Of a stretch of 7,289 bases of DNA, positions 1 through 4,523 are shown in pieces. The stretch is taken from contig JAUPUC010000061.1 of the NCBI GenBank assembly GCA_030917745.1, positions 1-7,289 on the forward strand, written 5' to 3'. Below the pieces are notes generated by a model. That model did no database searches and had not been told where the DNA came from. It saw only the letters and a program-made list of their open reading frames with translations. Position 1 is the first letter of the stretch. Each line of letters starts with the position of its first letter. Source of the stretch: Patescibacteria group bacterium (GTDB lineage: Bacteria; Patescibacteriota; Minisyncoccia; Moranbacterales; UBA1568). The translations under genes were made by a program, and so were the position numbers.

Positions 1-54
1 CCAACAAAAAGTCGGGGTGCCACACACAGAAAGCCACGCTCGCTTCCGACTCAC
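1..54 (-). CDS. possible 5' fragment of a minus-strand CDS (GTG start), weak
   Basis: On the minus strand an AAGGAG motif (plus positions 61-66) sits 6 nt before a GTG codon at 52-54, and the frame stays open for 18 codons to the window edge. The predicted start is VSRKRAWLSVCGTPTFCW, which I do not recognise. The only support is the SD-like motif with good spacing and the terminator-like hairpin just upstream at 79-119. The stretch is short and AG-rich, so the match may be chance. No function is proposed. Confidence 0.2.
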   Translation of the reverse strand, partial: MSRKRAWLSVCGTPTFCW

Positions 55-78
55 GCTCTTCTCCTTCCGCTTACCCAG

Positions 79-120
79 AAAAACCAAAAGACCCGGGAAA
101 TCCGGATCTTTTGGTTTTTT
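79..120 (-). terminator. strong rho-independent terminator, probably bidirectional
   Basis: Arms 79-96 and 102-119 form an 18-bp stem with a 5-nt loop and flanking A and T runs, so either strand could terminate here. The single imperfect pair (92/106) is a C-A mismatch in a plus-strand RNA but a G-U wobble in a minus-strand RNA. This favours minus-strand use. It would be a second stop signal behind the 230-754 gene. Confidence 0.75.
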
Positions 121-179
121 GAGCTGGGTAGCATCCGCAGTAAGAACTCATTACTTTGAAAAGGCTTGATGTAAGAAAT

Positions 180-202
180 AAAAAAGAGCTGGTCAGGCTC
201 TT
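180..202 (-). terminator. rho-independent terminator of the 230-754 gene
   Basis: Arms AAGAGC (184-189) and GCTCTT (197-202) enclose a 7-nt loop. On the minus strand the hairpin is followed by a run of U (185 down to 180, then AUUU). It lies 28 nt beyond the TAG stop of the minus-strand gene and is correctly oriented for it. This is good evidence that the gene is an independent transcription unit. Confidence 0.8.
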
Positions 203-229
203 GTTGTTTTGTGACCATGAGCACAGAAC

Positions 230-754
230 CTAGCGGTTCAGATGCTCGAGAAGCTTGTCGATGGTTGCCCGATGCCCCACCTGCGACTCCGCAAGTGTCA
301 GAAGCCGCTGCTTCGTGTTCTCGACTTCCGCCCCGGTCAAGAAGTCGTACGCGGCCACCCGTTTGTCCTGCTGTCCGTTCATGCGGAAGTAGACGCGATT
401 GGTGCCACCGCCAGACATGGGCAACGCGGCAGCCGGGCAGGCCTCGAATTCGAAGAGAAACTGTCCGAGAAGTATGGGCGCCGCCGTGATGGTTCCCATG
501 CTGAAGTGATCGATGTAGTAGACCACGCGGACGCCAGCCGAAGCGTCATTCAGGTAGGTGAAGCTTTTGGCGCCCTCTTCGTTGAGCGTGATGGCGAGCC
601 AACCGCCGTTCACGATGATGCGCGCCATGCGAAGCGATTCGACGGGATCTTTCGACCCCCAGATCAATTCGCTTGGCGGTTGATTAGTGGTAGATTCAGC
701 CGAGGCAATGACGCGACGCGGATCACCCAACTTGAATTCTTGGACTGTTTGCAT
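230..754 (-). CDS. hypothetical protein, 174 aa, GC-rich orphan
   Basis: I do not recognise this protein. It is 174 residues, starts ATG at 754 and ends TAG at 230-232. Real-gene evidence: GGAGG lies 9 nt before the ATG, an intrinsic terminator follows the stop, and the frame is fully open. No signal peptide, clear membrane helix or catalytic motif is visible. The middle (about residues 75-125) is rich in hydrophobic and small residues, with alternating stretches such as VRVVYYIDHF and QFLFEFEACPAAALPMSGGG, suggesting a beta-rich fold. The last 30 residues look helical and charged (TKQRLLTLAESQVGH, IDKLLEHLNR). Sampled 60-base lines inside it are 57-62% GC, far above the Fic gene nearby (one line 25%), suggesting a different origin. 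An overlapping open frame on the plus strand (242-763) is a shadow. Confidence 0.75.
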   Translation of the reverse strand: MQTVQEFKLGDPRRVIASAESTTNQPPSELIWGSKDPVESLRMARIIVNGGWLAITLNEEGAKSFTYLNDASAGVRVVYYIDHFSMGTITAAPILLGQFLFEFEACPAAALPMSGGGTNRVYFRMNGQQDKRVAAYDFLTGAEVENTKQRLLTLAESQVGHRATIDKLLEHLNR

Positions 755-779
755 GATTCGTAGCCTCCATGTAAAGTTG

Positions 780-944
780 CCATTTGTCCGAATTGGACTG
801 TGTAGAGTACTATTTTATGACCATTTTGTCCAATCCTCGAAATATTTCGATACCTTTGCATCGCCGATCCTAAAGCCATATAGCTAGAACCAATCAAACA
901 AGCTGTTTCTTAAAATGACACCAAAAATATTCCATTTTATCCAA
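780..944. repeat. three dispersed copies of CCATTTTrTCCAA
   Basis: Copies are at 780-792 (CCATTTGTCCGAA), 821-833 (CCATTTTGTCCAA) and 932-944 (CCATTTTATCCAA). The last two agree at 12 of 13 bases. Seen from the minus-strand gene they read TTGGACAAAATGG and lie 26 to 190 bp upstream of its start, a position that suits operator sites. TGGACA also resembles a -35 box, so part of the signal could be promoter. Binding is inferred only from position and repetition. Confidence 0.45.
837..850. promoter_or_regulatory. 14-bp perfect palindrome, candidate operator
   Basis: TCGAAATATTTCGA is identical on both strands and lies 83 bp upstream of the minus-strand gene start, next to one copy of the CCATTTTGTCCAA repeat. 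Such a site would suit a dimeric regulator. No regulator gene is adjacent except the HTH protein at 1177, whose own upstream motif is different. Confidence 0.35.
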
Positions 945-945
945 A

Positions 946-968
946 CGAAAAAGGCTATTGAAAGCCTT
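946..968 (-). terminator. weak terminator-like hairpin on the minus strand
   Basis: Arms AAGGCT (951-956) and AGCCTT (963-968) close a 6-nt loop. In the minus-strand RNA the hairpin is followed by UUUCG. On the plus strand there is no U-run. No gene is visible upstream of it on the minus strand, so it may stop antisense transcription coming out of the HTH-Fic promoter region. Confidence 0.4.
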
Positions 969-1123
969 AGGTGCGTAGTTGTGATTGTTTTATCGAGTAA
1001 GAACCGAAAATAGATTTCACTAGAACCATAATTTCGATGTTTTCGCGTAACCGCTGGGTAGCTTATACGGTTAGAGCTGAATCTAAACGGAATAATTTAC
1101 ATGTAACATAATTTATAGTATAT

Positions 1124-1166
1124 TTAACATATGTGACATATTGACTTATTTGTACACATATGTTAA
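1124..1166. promoter_or_regulatory. inverted-repeat operator of the HTH-Fic module
   Basis: Two perfect 12-bp inverted arms, TTAACATATGTG (1124-1135) and CACATATGTTAA (1155-1166), are separated by 19 bp. Their centres are 31 bp apart, about three helical turns. One arm lies just upstream of the -35 box and the other covers the spacer and start of the -10 box. A related palindrome, TTACATGTAA, lies at 1097-1106. Toxin-antitoxin operons are commonly repressed by their own antitoxin through such sites, so the HTH protein is the likely ligand (inference). Confidence 0.6.
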
Positions 1167-1169
1167 CAT
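1141..1169 (+). promoter_or_regulatory. promoter of the HTH-Fic operon
   Basis: The -35 is TTGACT (1141-1146) and the -10 is TAACAT (1164-1169), with 17-bp spacing. TGT precedes the -10, matching the extended -10 pattern. Transcription would begin near 1176, at or next to the ATG at 1177, predicting a leaderless mRNA. This agrees with the lack of any SD before that ATG. Confidence 0.55.
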
Positions 1170-1176
1170 TATATAC

Positions 1177-1437
1177 ATGAGTATGAAAAACTATCAAAAC
1201 GACGACCTCCTTTCGACGACACAGGTAGCTGAAATTCTCGCTATCAGCCGTTTTGCTGTATTCCAAAGAATAAAGAGGGGAGCCCTTCTTGCCAGAAAGA
1301 TTGGTAGGAATTACGTTATCCGTTATGGCGATTTAATAGGGAACCTCAACGAAAGGGATAAACGAATAATCGAACAAGCCGTCAAACAGGCTATTGAAGA
1401 ATACGGTGAAACATTCAAGTTGCTTGGTAAGGAATAG
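1177..1437 (+). CDS. small HTH DNA-binding protein, probable antitoxin partner of the Fic/Doc toxin
   Basis: 86 residues from the ATG at 1177; an ATG two codons on, at 1183, is an alternative. A longer frame from TTG at 1141 is rejected because that codon is part of the -35 box. Residues about 11-53 form an excisionase/MerR-like helix-turn-helix (HTH_17 type): LLSTTQVAEILAISRFAV, then QRIKRGALLARKIGRNYVI. This is the usual pattern of 'tools to choose a binding mode' proteins with a recognition helix and a small wing. Residues 58-84 form a charged helix (NERDKRIIEQAVKQAIEEYG) that could contact the toxin. The next gene starts 2 nt after its stop, and that gene's SD (AAGGA) lies inside its last codons. 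Likely role: bind the toxin and repress the operon. Antitoxin identity is inferred from context. Stop is TAG. Confidence 0.8.
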   Translation: MSMKNYQNDDLLSTTQVAEILAISRFAVFQRIKRGALLARKIGRNYVIRYGDLIGNLNERDKRIIEQAVKQAIEEYGETFKLLGKE

Positions 1438-1439
1438 CT

Positions 1440-1868
1440 ATGAAGTATCTCTCAGTTTCTGAAATAGAATATGTAGCCCATACACTTGCCAAAGAGTTAA
1501 TGTCTTGGAATGAGCCTATCCCTGATTTTCAAAGCAGATATCCAAATAAGCTCGAGGCTTGTTTAGCTGCTCCTCGACAGACCTTTGATAAAAAACAACT
1601 CTATCCAAGAATTTATAGGAAAGGATCTATTTTATTTTATCTTATAATCAAAGATCACCCTTTTCAAAATGGAAACAAACGCATAGCCATCATGACGTTA
1701 TTGTATTTTCTTCATAAAAATGGGAAATGGTTAAAGATTGATAACCAGCAACTTTATAATTTTGCTAAATGGATAGCGGCAAGTGACCCAGCCGTCAAAG
1801 AACAAGTATTGGGAGCTATATATGAAATTTTAAGAAAATATTCCATTAACCAAAATCTTTCCAGCTAA
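1440..1868 (+). CDS. Fic/Doc family protein, death-on-curing type toxin
   Basis: 142 residues, ATG at 1440, with AAGGA 6 nt upstream. The Fic core motif is H73-PFQNGNK-R81, preceded by LEACLAAPRQTF (38-49) and YPRIY (55-59) and followed by a hydrophobic helix and an HKNG turn, the layout of Doc proteins. Classical AMP-transferring Fic enzymes carry HPFx(D/E)GNGR. Here K80 replaces the second Gly, and position 77 is N rather than D/E. This resembles phage P1 Doc, which phosphorylates EF-Tu and stops translation. By family, the expected activity is kinase-like transfer onto a translation factor, but the target cannot be read from sequence. It is co-transcribed with the HTH gene and followed directly by a terminator. 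The gene is AT-rich (one 60-base line is 25% GC), consistent with acquisition. No inhibitory (S/T)xxxE(G/N) motif is present, so control should come from the partner protein. Confidence 0.88.
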   Translation: MKYLSVSEIEYVAHTLAKELMSWNEPIPDFQSRYPNKLEACLAAPRQTFDKKQLYPRIYRKGSILFYLIIKDHPFQNGNKRIAIMTLLYFLHKNGKWLKIDNQQLYNFAKWIAASDPAVKEQVLGAIYEILRKYSINQNLSS

Positions 1869-1896
1869 AAAATCACTCCGGTTGGAGTGATTTTTT
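1867..1896. terminator. bidirectional terminator between fic and tRNA-Gly
   Basis: Thirteen-base arms (1867-1879 and 1884-1896; core ATCACTCC/GGAGTGAT) close a GGTT loop and are flanked by A and T runs. On the plus strand it overlaps the Fic stop codon. On the minus strand it lies 8 nt past the tRNA-Gly 3' end and ends the tRNA operon. Confidence 0.9.
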
Positions 1897-1904
1897 GTTT
1901 AGTG

Positions 1905-1976
1905 AGCGAGTAACGGGAGTCGAACCCGTATCCTGTCCTTGGCAAGGACATATAATAGCCGCTATACGATACCCGC
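1905..1976 (-). tRNA. tRNA-Gly(GCC)
   Basis: 72 nt. The acceptor stem is GCGGGTA with TACTCGC (one G-U), the anticodon loop is TTGCCAA on a TGTCC/GGACA stem, and the T arm is ACGGG-TTCGACT-CCCGT. The discriminator is U73, as usual for bacterial tRNA-Gly. CCA is not encoded (next bases CAC). It is the last gene of the minus-strand tRNA run and reads GGC and GGU codons. Confidence 0.96.
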
Positions 1977-1984
1977 CTATACTT

Positions 1985-2018
1985 CGCTTCGGCGGGGTAA
2001 GCCCGCTGAGGCGCTTTT
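1985..2018 (+). terminator. plus-strand terminator hairpin between tRNA-Gly and the CAT tRNA
   Basis: Arms 1985-1996 (CGCTTCGGCGGG) and 2002-2013 (CCCGCTGAGGCG) give 12 pairs with a 5-nt loop, followed by CTTTTAAT. The two non-Watson-Crick pairs are U-G and G-U in plus-strand RNA but A-C and C-A mismatches in minus-strand RNA. Its polarity is therefore plus, opposite to the tRNAs around it. It would catch read-through from the Fic operon before it runs antisense through the tRNA genes. Confidence 0.6.
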
Positions 2019-2044
2019 AATATTCTCTCTTTTTCAACTGTCTG

Positions 2045-2116
2045 TGGGACTGGTTGGGATCGGACCAACGACCAAGCGGTTATGAGCCGCGCGCTCTACC
2101 ACTGAGCTACAGTCCC
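2045..2116 (-). tRNA. tRNA with CAT anticodon: Ile2 (lysidine type) or elongator Met
   Basis: 72 nt. The acceptor stem GGGACTG/CAGTCCC has perfect pairing with discriminator A, and the anticodon loop is CTCATAA. The 3' half, anticodon arm plus variable loop (CATAACCGCTTGGTCG), closely resembles E. coli tRNA-Ile2, whose C34 is changed to lysidine by TilS to read AUA. Elongator Met is the alternative; initiator is unlikely because positions 1-72 are paired. Pair 27-43 is C-U. The T loop reads TCCGATC, with C in place of the usual U55. CCA is not encoded. Confidence 0.93.
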
Positions 2117-2133
2117 ATCGTCAAACCCGTCTG

Positions 2134-2205
2134 TGCCGGAGGGCAGGATTGAACTGCCGACGCAAGGATTTTCAGTCCTTCGCTCTACCACTGAGCTACT
2201 CCGGC
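2134..2205 (-). tRNA. tRNA-Phe(GAA)
   Basis: 72 nt. Acceptor GCCGGAG/CTCCGGC, D arm GCTC-AGTGGTA-GAGC, anticodon stem AAGGA/TCCTT with loop CTGAAAA, T arm GGCAG-TTCAATC-CTGCC, discriminator A. CCA is not encoded. It has its own promoter directly upstream and is 17 nt from the CAT tRNA, so the two are co-transcribed. Confidence 0.97.
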
Positions 2206-2213
2206 CTCTCTCT

Positions 2214-2241
2214 ATTATCCACACCTGATACAAAAAATCAA
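2214..2241 (-). promoter_or_regulatory. promoter of the tRNA-Phe / CAT tRNA / tRNA-Gly run
   Basis: On the minus strand the -35 is TTGATT (plus 2236-2241) and the -10 is GATAAT (2214-2219), spacing 16. The predicted start is near 2207, 1-3 nt from the mature tRNA-Phe 5' end at 2205, so almost no 5' leader would need removal. Confidence 0.55.
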
Positions 2242-2281
2242 CTCTCGAAACACCAAATATCAGATCCTCAAGGAGTTTCTG

Positions 2282-2355
2282 TGGGCAATAGAGGACTCGA
2301 ACCTCTGACCCTCTCGGTGTAAACGAGATGCTCTAACCAACTGAGCTAATTGCCC
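2282..2355 (-). tRNA. tRNA-Val(TAC)
   Basis: 74 nt. Acceptor GGGCAAT/ATTGCCC, D arm GCTC-AGTTGGTTA-GAGC, anticodon stem TCTCG/CGAGA with loop TTTACAC, T arm AGAGG-TTCGAGT-CCTCT, discriminator A. CCA is not encoded. The outer arm of the palindromic element begins 3 nt upstream of its 5' end. Confidence 0.97.
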
Positions 2356-2357
2356 TA

Positions 2358-2537
2358 AGAAACTGTTCAATGTCTCACCGCAATATACACACCACTACTT
2401 GTCTCATAAAACGTCCGGATTTCGGTCGAAAACCTCTCAAAGCTCGTCAGGTTATCTCGATAGCCCTGCTCACTTTTTAAAGTTTTCACCTCGAAATCCG
2501 AACATTTTCTTGAGACATGAGCTGTTGAACCGTTTCT
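2358..2537 (-). repeat. ~180-nt imperfect palindromic element / long RNA hairpin between tRNA-Leu and tRNA-Val
   Basis: Outer arms 2358-2370 and 2525-2537 match at 12 of 13 positions. Inner arms 2400-2433 and 2482-2517 pair over about 30 bp: TGTCTCA/TGAGACA, an AAAA/TTTT run leading into CGGATTTCG/CGAAATCCG, and GAAAAC/GTTTTC, with two small internal loops and a 48-nt apex. Two inner positions are C-A mismatches on the plus strand but G-U wobbles on the minus strand, so selection appears to act on a minus-strand RNA. An extra TGTCTCA at 2371-2377 can compete for the same partner. It could be a MITE-like insertion or a structured leader/processing signal for tRNA-Val. A weak promoter candidate (TATATT at 2382-2387) lies inside. 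No protein is encoded. Confidence 0.6.
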
Positions 2538-2584
2538 GAAAACTTCTCTTTCAATGCTGTTTATTGTAAAGGATACCGAGTAAA

Positions 2585-2624
2585 GAAGAAAGCTGGCTAC
2601 CCTGAGAGTGAACCAGCTTTCTTT
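2585..2624 (-). terminator. terminator after tRNA-Leu
   Basis: Arms 2586-2596 and 2613-2623 form an 11-bp stem (AAGAAAGCTGG/CCAGCTTTCTT) with a 16-nt loop, 5 nt past the tRNA-Leu 3' end. On the minus strand a CUUUA stretch follows, so the U-run is modest. It probably ends the pseudouridine synthase-rplS-tRNA-Leu unit and separates it from the next tRNA genes. Confidence 0.6.
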
Positions 2625-2628
2625 CTTG

Positions 2629-2712
2629 TGCCCAAGAGAGGACTTGAACCTCCAATCCCTTGCGGGAACTAGCACCTCAAGCTAGCGCGTATACCAATTC
2701 CGCCACCTGGGC
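2629..2712 (-). tRNA. tRNA-Leu(GAG)
   Basis: 84 nt, a class II tRNA with a long variable arm (TTCCCGCAAGGGA). Acceptor GCCCAGG/CTTGGGC (one G-U), anticodon stem CTAGC/GCTAG with loop TTGAGGT, T loop TTCAAGT, discriminator A. CCA is not encoded. It lies 31 nt downstream of rplS and is probably co-transcribed with it. Confidence 0.97.
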
Positions 2713-2716
2713 TTGC

Positions 2717-2736
2717 GAAAAGGGCTCTCCCTTTTC
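2717..2736 (-). terminator. short hairpin between rplS and tRNA-Leu
   Basis: GAAAAGGG (2717-2724) and CCCTTTTC (2729-2736) make an 8-bp stem with a 4-nt loop, ending 4 nt before the tRNA-Leu 5' end. It lies 7 nt past the rplS stop. Lacking a U-run after the stem, it is either a weak rplS terminator or a processing or protecting structure at the mRNA-tRNA junction. Confidence 0.4.
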
Positions 2737-2743
2737 TCTCTTT

Positions 2744-3181
2744 CTATTCTACCACGACATCGCTCACGGCTTCCACTGTTTCTCCCTTCTCTTCTTTTCC
2801 TTCAACAGGGATCACGATGCTTTTGAGCTTCACTTCCTTGAGTTTCTTCGAAAGCACTTTAACCGACTTGTCACGAACAAAATACAACTTCGCGCGACGA
2901 GCACGAGTACGCTTGACGAATTCGATACGGTCAATTTGCGGAGAATACAGGGGAAGAACCAGTTCAACACCCACGCCAAACGAAACCTTTCGCACCGTGA
3001 TAGTTGGAGAAGAGCTCTGTCCACCACGCAAGGCGATCACGGTTCCCTGAAAAGCCTGCAAGCGCTCCTTGCTCCCTTCCTTGATCTTTCGAAAAATCTT
3101 CACGACATCCCCAACATGGATATCGGGAAATTGCTTCGTATCACGAATAACTTTATTAAAAGCAATAAGCTCCTGATGCAT
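2744..3181 (-). CDS. rplS: 50S ribosomal protein L19
   Basis: 145 residues. L19 lies at the subunit interface of the large subunit and contacts 16S rRNA. Family features in order: N-terminal helix (HQELIAFNK), GDVVKIFRKIKEGSKERLQAF (24-44), FQGTVIALRG (44-53), TVRKVSFGVGVELVLPLYSP (62-81), IDRIEFVKRTRARRAKLYFVRD (83-104). The core ends near residue 115. The last 28 or so residues are an acidic tail (GKEEKGETVEA), making the protein longer than the common 115-120 aa form. The ATG at 3181 fits the family start, but the only SD-like motif (AAGG) is 2 nt before it. It is downstream of the pseudouridine synthase on the same strand, 92 nt away. Stop is TAG. Confidence 0.97.
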   Translation of the reverse strand: MHQELIAFNKVIRDTKQFPDIHVGDVVKIFRKIKEGSKERLQAFQGTVIALRGGQSSSPTITVRKVSFGVGVELVLPLYSPQIDRIEFVKRTRARRAKLYFVRDKSVKVLSKKLKEVKLKSIVIPVEGKEEKGETVEAVSDVVVE

Positions 3182-3227
3182 AGCCTTACAACAAAAATCA
3201 ATTTAGCAAATTCTCCACGACAGACGA

Positions 3228-3249
3228 AATCACGGTTTCAACCGTGATT
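3228..3249 (-). promoter_or_regulatory. hairpin in the rplS leader
   Basis: Ten-base inverted arms AATCACGGTT (3228-3237) and AACCGTGATT (3240-3249) allow an 8-9 bp stem with a 4-6 nt loop. It lies between the pseudouridine synthase stop and the rplS start. On the minus strand only UUUCG follows, a poor U-run. It may be a weak terminator/attenuator or an mRNA stabilising element ahead of rplS. Its role is undetermined. Confidence 0.45.
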
Positions 3250-3273
3250 CCAAGGTCTCACTAGCATAACCAA

Positions 3274-4236
3274 TTACTTGGAAGCCGTCAAGCCCACAAG
3301 AAGGTCGGCAAAGTCTCTAGGCAACGGTGCCTCAATATCGTACATTTTCCCAAAAAGACTGAAAACAAGCCGTCCGGCATGAAGCATAGGCCGCAGCGCA
3401 AGAGGATTACTTGGTTTTCGGCGAAACCCATACAGCCGATCTCCGACAATTGGATGTTGTAGAGCAGAAAAATGTATTCTGATCTGATGTGTTCGACCAG
3501 TTTTTGGCTTCACCTCGACAAGATCATAATTCTCGAATCGCGTCAGCAGTCGAAAATGAGTCAGTGCGGTTCGCGCTTCAGCATCACTGGTTGCACGACG
3601 AATGGAACGTTTTTCGCTATGCGGGATGCGCGTGATTGGAAAATCAATACTCCCTGATTCCTGAGTCAAATGTCCTTCCACAAGGGCAAAATAGGTTTTT
3701 TCTATTTCCCGTTCTCCGAAAAGACGTTTCAATTCGACGTAAGCCACTTCTGTTTTGGCTATAACCAATACTCCGGAAGTTCCTTTGTCCAGACGATGGA
3801 CAATACCTGGACGAAGAACATCCTCTCCTACATGGGCAATTTGTGGACAATACGTGAGCATCCAGTCAACAAGCGACACATCGTCTTCTTCTACGGAGTG
3901 AGTCAAAAGGCCAGCCGGTTTGTTGACGAAAAGAACAACCTCATCTTCATAAAGGACTTCTGGGGTCAGTGATGGTGTGAATTTAGGCTTTTGAGGGGAC
4001 TGGGGAAAGACTACTCCAAGAGAAATGGTATCATTCATGAGTATTTTTTTGTCTGGTTTCCTCACCTTTGTACCGTTATGCACGACTTGTCCACACAGTA
4101 TCATCTCCGTAATCATGGCCCGTGAGAAAGTACCTGGATTCTCTTTCTGTAAAGAAATAGCCAGAAAATGATCCAGACGCATTCCCTCGTCTCGATGTTT
4201 CGCTTTATACACCCTGATATCTTTTCCCAATTCCAT
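3274..4236 (-). CDS. RluA/RluD-family 23S rRNA pseudouridine synthase
   Basis: 320 residues, typical for the family. It converts uridines in 23S rRNA (the RluD type: helix 69) to pseudouridine. An S4-like RNA-binding domain comes first (about 18-75: MRLDHFLAI...FSRAMITEMILCGQVVHNG). The catalytic domain follows: VLYEDEVVLFVNKPAGLLTH (94-113), RPGIVHRLDKGTSGVLVIAK (142-161) with catalytic Asp150 in HRLD, EKTYFALVEG (179-188), and KTGRTHQIRIHFSALQHPIVGD (245-266). LRPMLHAGRL (281-290) is near the C terminus. The S4 domain and length fit RluD/RluC rather than RluA; the exact target uridine cannot be assigned. The ATG at 4236 has no SD. A promoter lies about 45 bp upstream. Stop is TAA, and rplS follows, linking rRNA modification with a ribosomal protein. 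Confidence 0.93.
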   Translation of the reverse strand: MELGKDIRVYKAKHRDEGMRLDHFLAISLQKENPGTFSRAMITEMILCGQVVHNGTKVRKPDKKILMNDTISLGVVFPQSPQKPKFTPSLTPEVLYEDEVVLFVNKPAGLLTHSVEEDDVSLVDWMLTYCPQIAHVGEDVLRPGIVHRLDKGTSGVLVIAKTEVAYVELKRLFGEREIEKTYFALVEGHLTQESGSIDFPITRIPHSEKRSIRRATSDAEARTALTHFRLLTRFENYDLVEVKPKTGRTHQIRIHFSALQHPIVGDRLYGFRRKPSNPLALRPMLHAGRLVFSLFGKMYDIEAPLPRDFADLLVGLTASK

Positions 4237-4285
4237 GTTCAGCGCTCTACGATATAATCCCTCTATTCCTGAGAAAGAGAAATTG

Positions 4286-4314
4286 ATTATACCAGATAAT
4301 CTTCTTCCTGTACA
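4286..4314 (-). promoter_or_regulatory. extended -10 promoter of the pseudouridine synthase-rplS unit
   Basis: On the minus strand the -35 is TGTACA (plus 4309-4314), the spacing is 17, and the -10 is a perfect TATAAT (4286-4291) preceded by TGG. Start is predicted near 4279, about 43 nt before the ATG. Confidence 0.65.
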
Positions 4315-4495
4315 GAGTGGTTCCTCGATACTTCTGTACGTCTCATTGGAGCGTGAATTTTTCTGTTGGACACTCTGCTTACCCCGCTTCTTTGCACCAC
4401 CAGAAACAAAGAAATTGCCTCTTTTTTCCGGTACTCAAATACACTCTTCTTGTGTGTCTTGTTTGTTCATTCATACTATATCTAGTTTATTATCC

Positions 4496-4523
4496 TTGCC
4501 AATTCCTTATTCTCTCGTATAAT
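4496..4523 (+). promoter_or_regulatory. promoter of the peroxiredoxin-superoxide dismutase operon
   Basis: The -35 is TTGCCA (4496-4501) and the -10 is a perfect TATAAT (4518-4523), with 16-bp spacing. Start near 4530 would leave a 5' leader of about 90 nt. Confidence 0.7.

Larger units (their letters stand above)
755..1140. other. 386-bp gene-free region with repeats and hairpins
   Basis: No credible gene was found on either strand. The region holds the upstream signals of the minus-strand gene (SD about 764-768), three copies of a CCATTTTrTCCAA motif, a 14-bp palindrome, a terminator-like hairpin at 951-968, and a nested hairpin TAACCG...CGGTTA at 1048-1073. It ends in an AT-rich operator/promoter zone for the HTH-Fic module. 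No convincing -35/-10 pair for the 230-754 gene could be assigned. Confidence 0.6.

Noticed and set aside
242..763. 173-aa open frame on the plus strand over the orphan gene
   Set aside because: It mirrors the minus-strand gene in GC-rich DNA, has no SD, and its product is Arg/His-rich without family resemblance. The minus gene has SD and terminator.
664..897. 77-aa minus-strand frame overlapping the orphan gene start
   Set aside because: No SD, no recognisable protein, and it crosses the promoter/repeat region of the better-supported gene.
123..1062. Ten-base repeat GCTGGGTAGC at 123-132 and 1053-1062, as possible ends of an insertion
   Set aside because: By chance, some 25 ten-base repeats are expected in a window of this length, and no transposase or recombinase gene is present.
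1440..1520. Self-inhibitory (S/T)xxxE(G/N) helix in the Fic protein
   Set aside because: The nearest match, TLAKEL near residues 15-20, lacks the final G/N.
2367..2675. 102-aa minus-strand frame
   Set aside because: It starts inside tRNA-Leu and runs through a terminator and the palindromic element, so it is a chance open frame.
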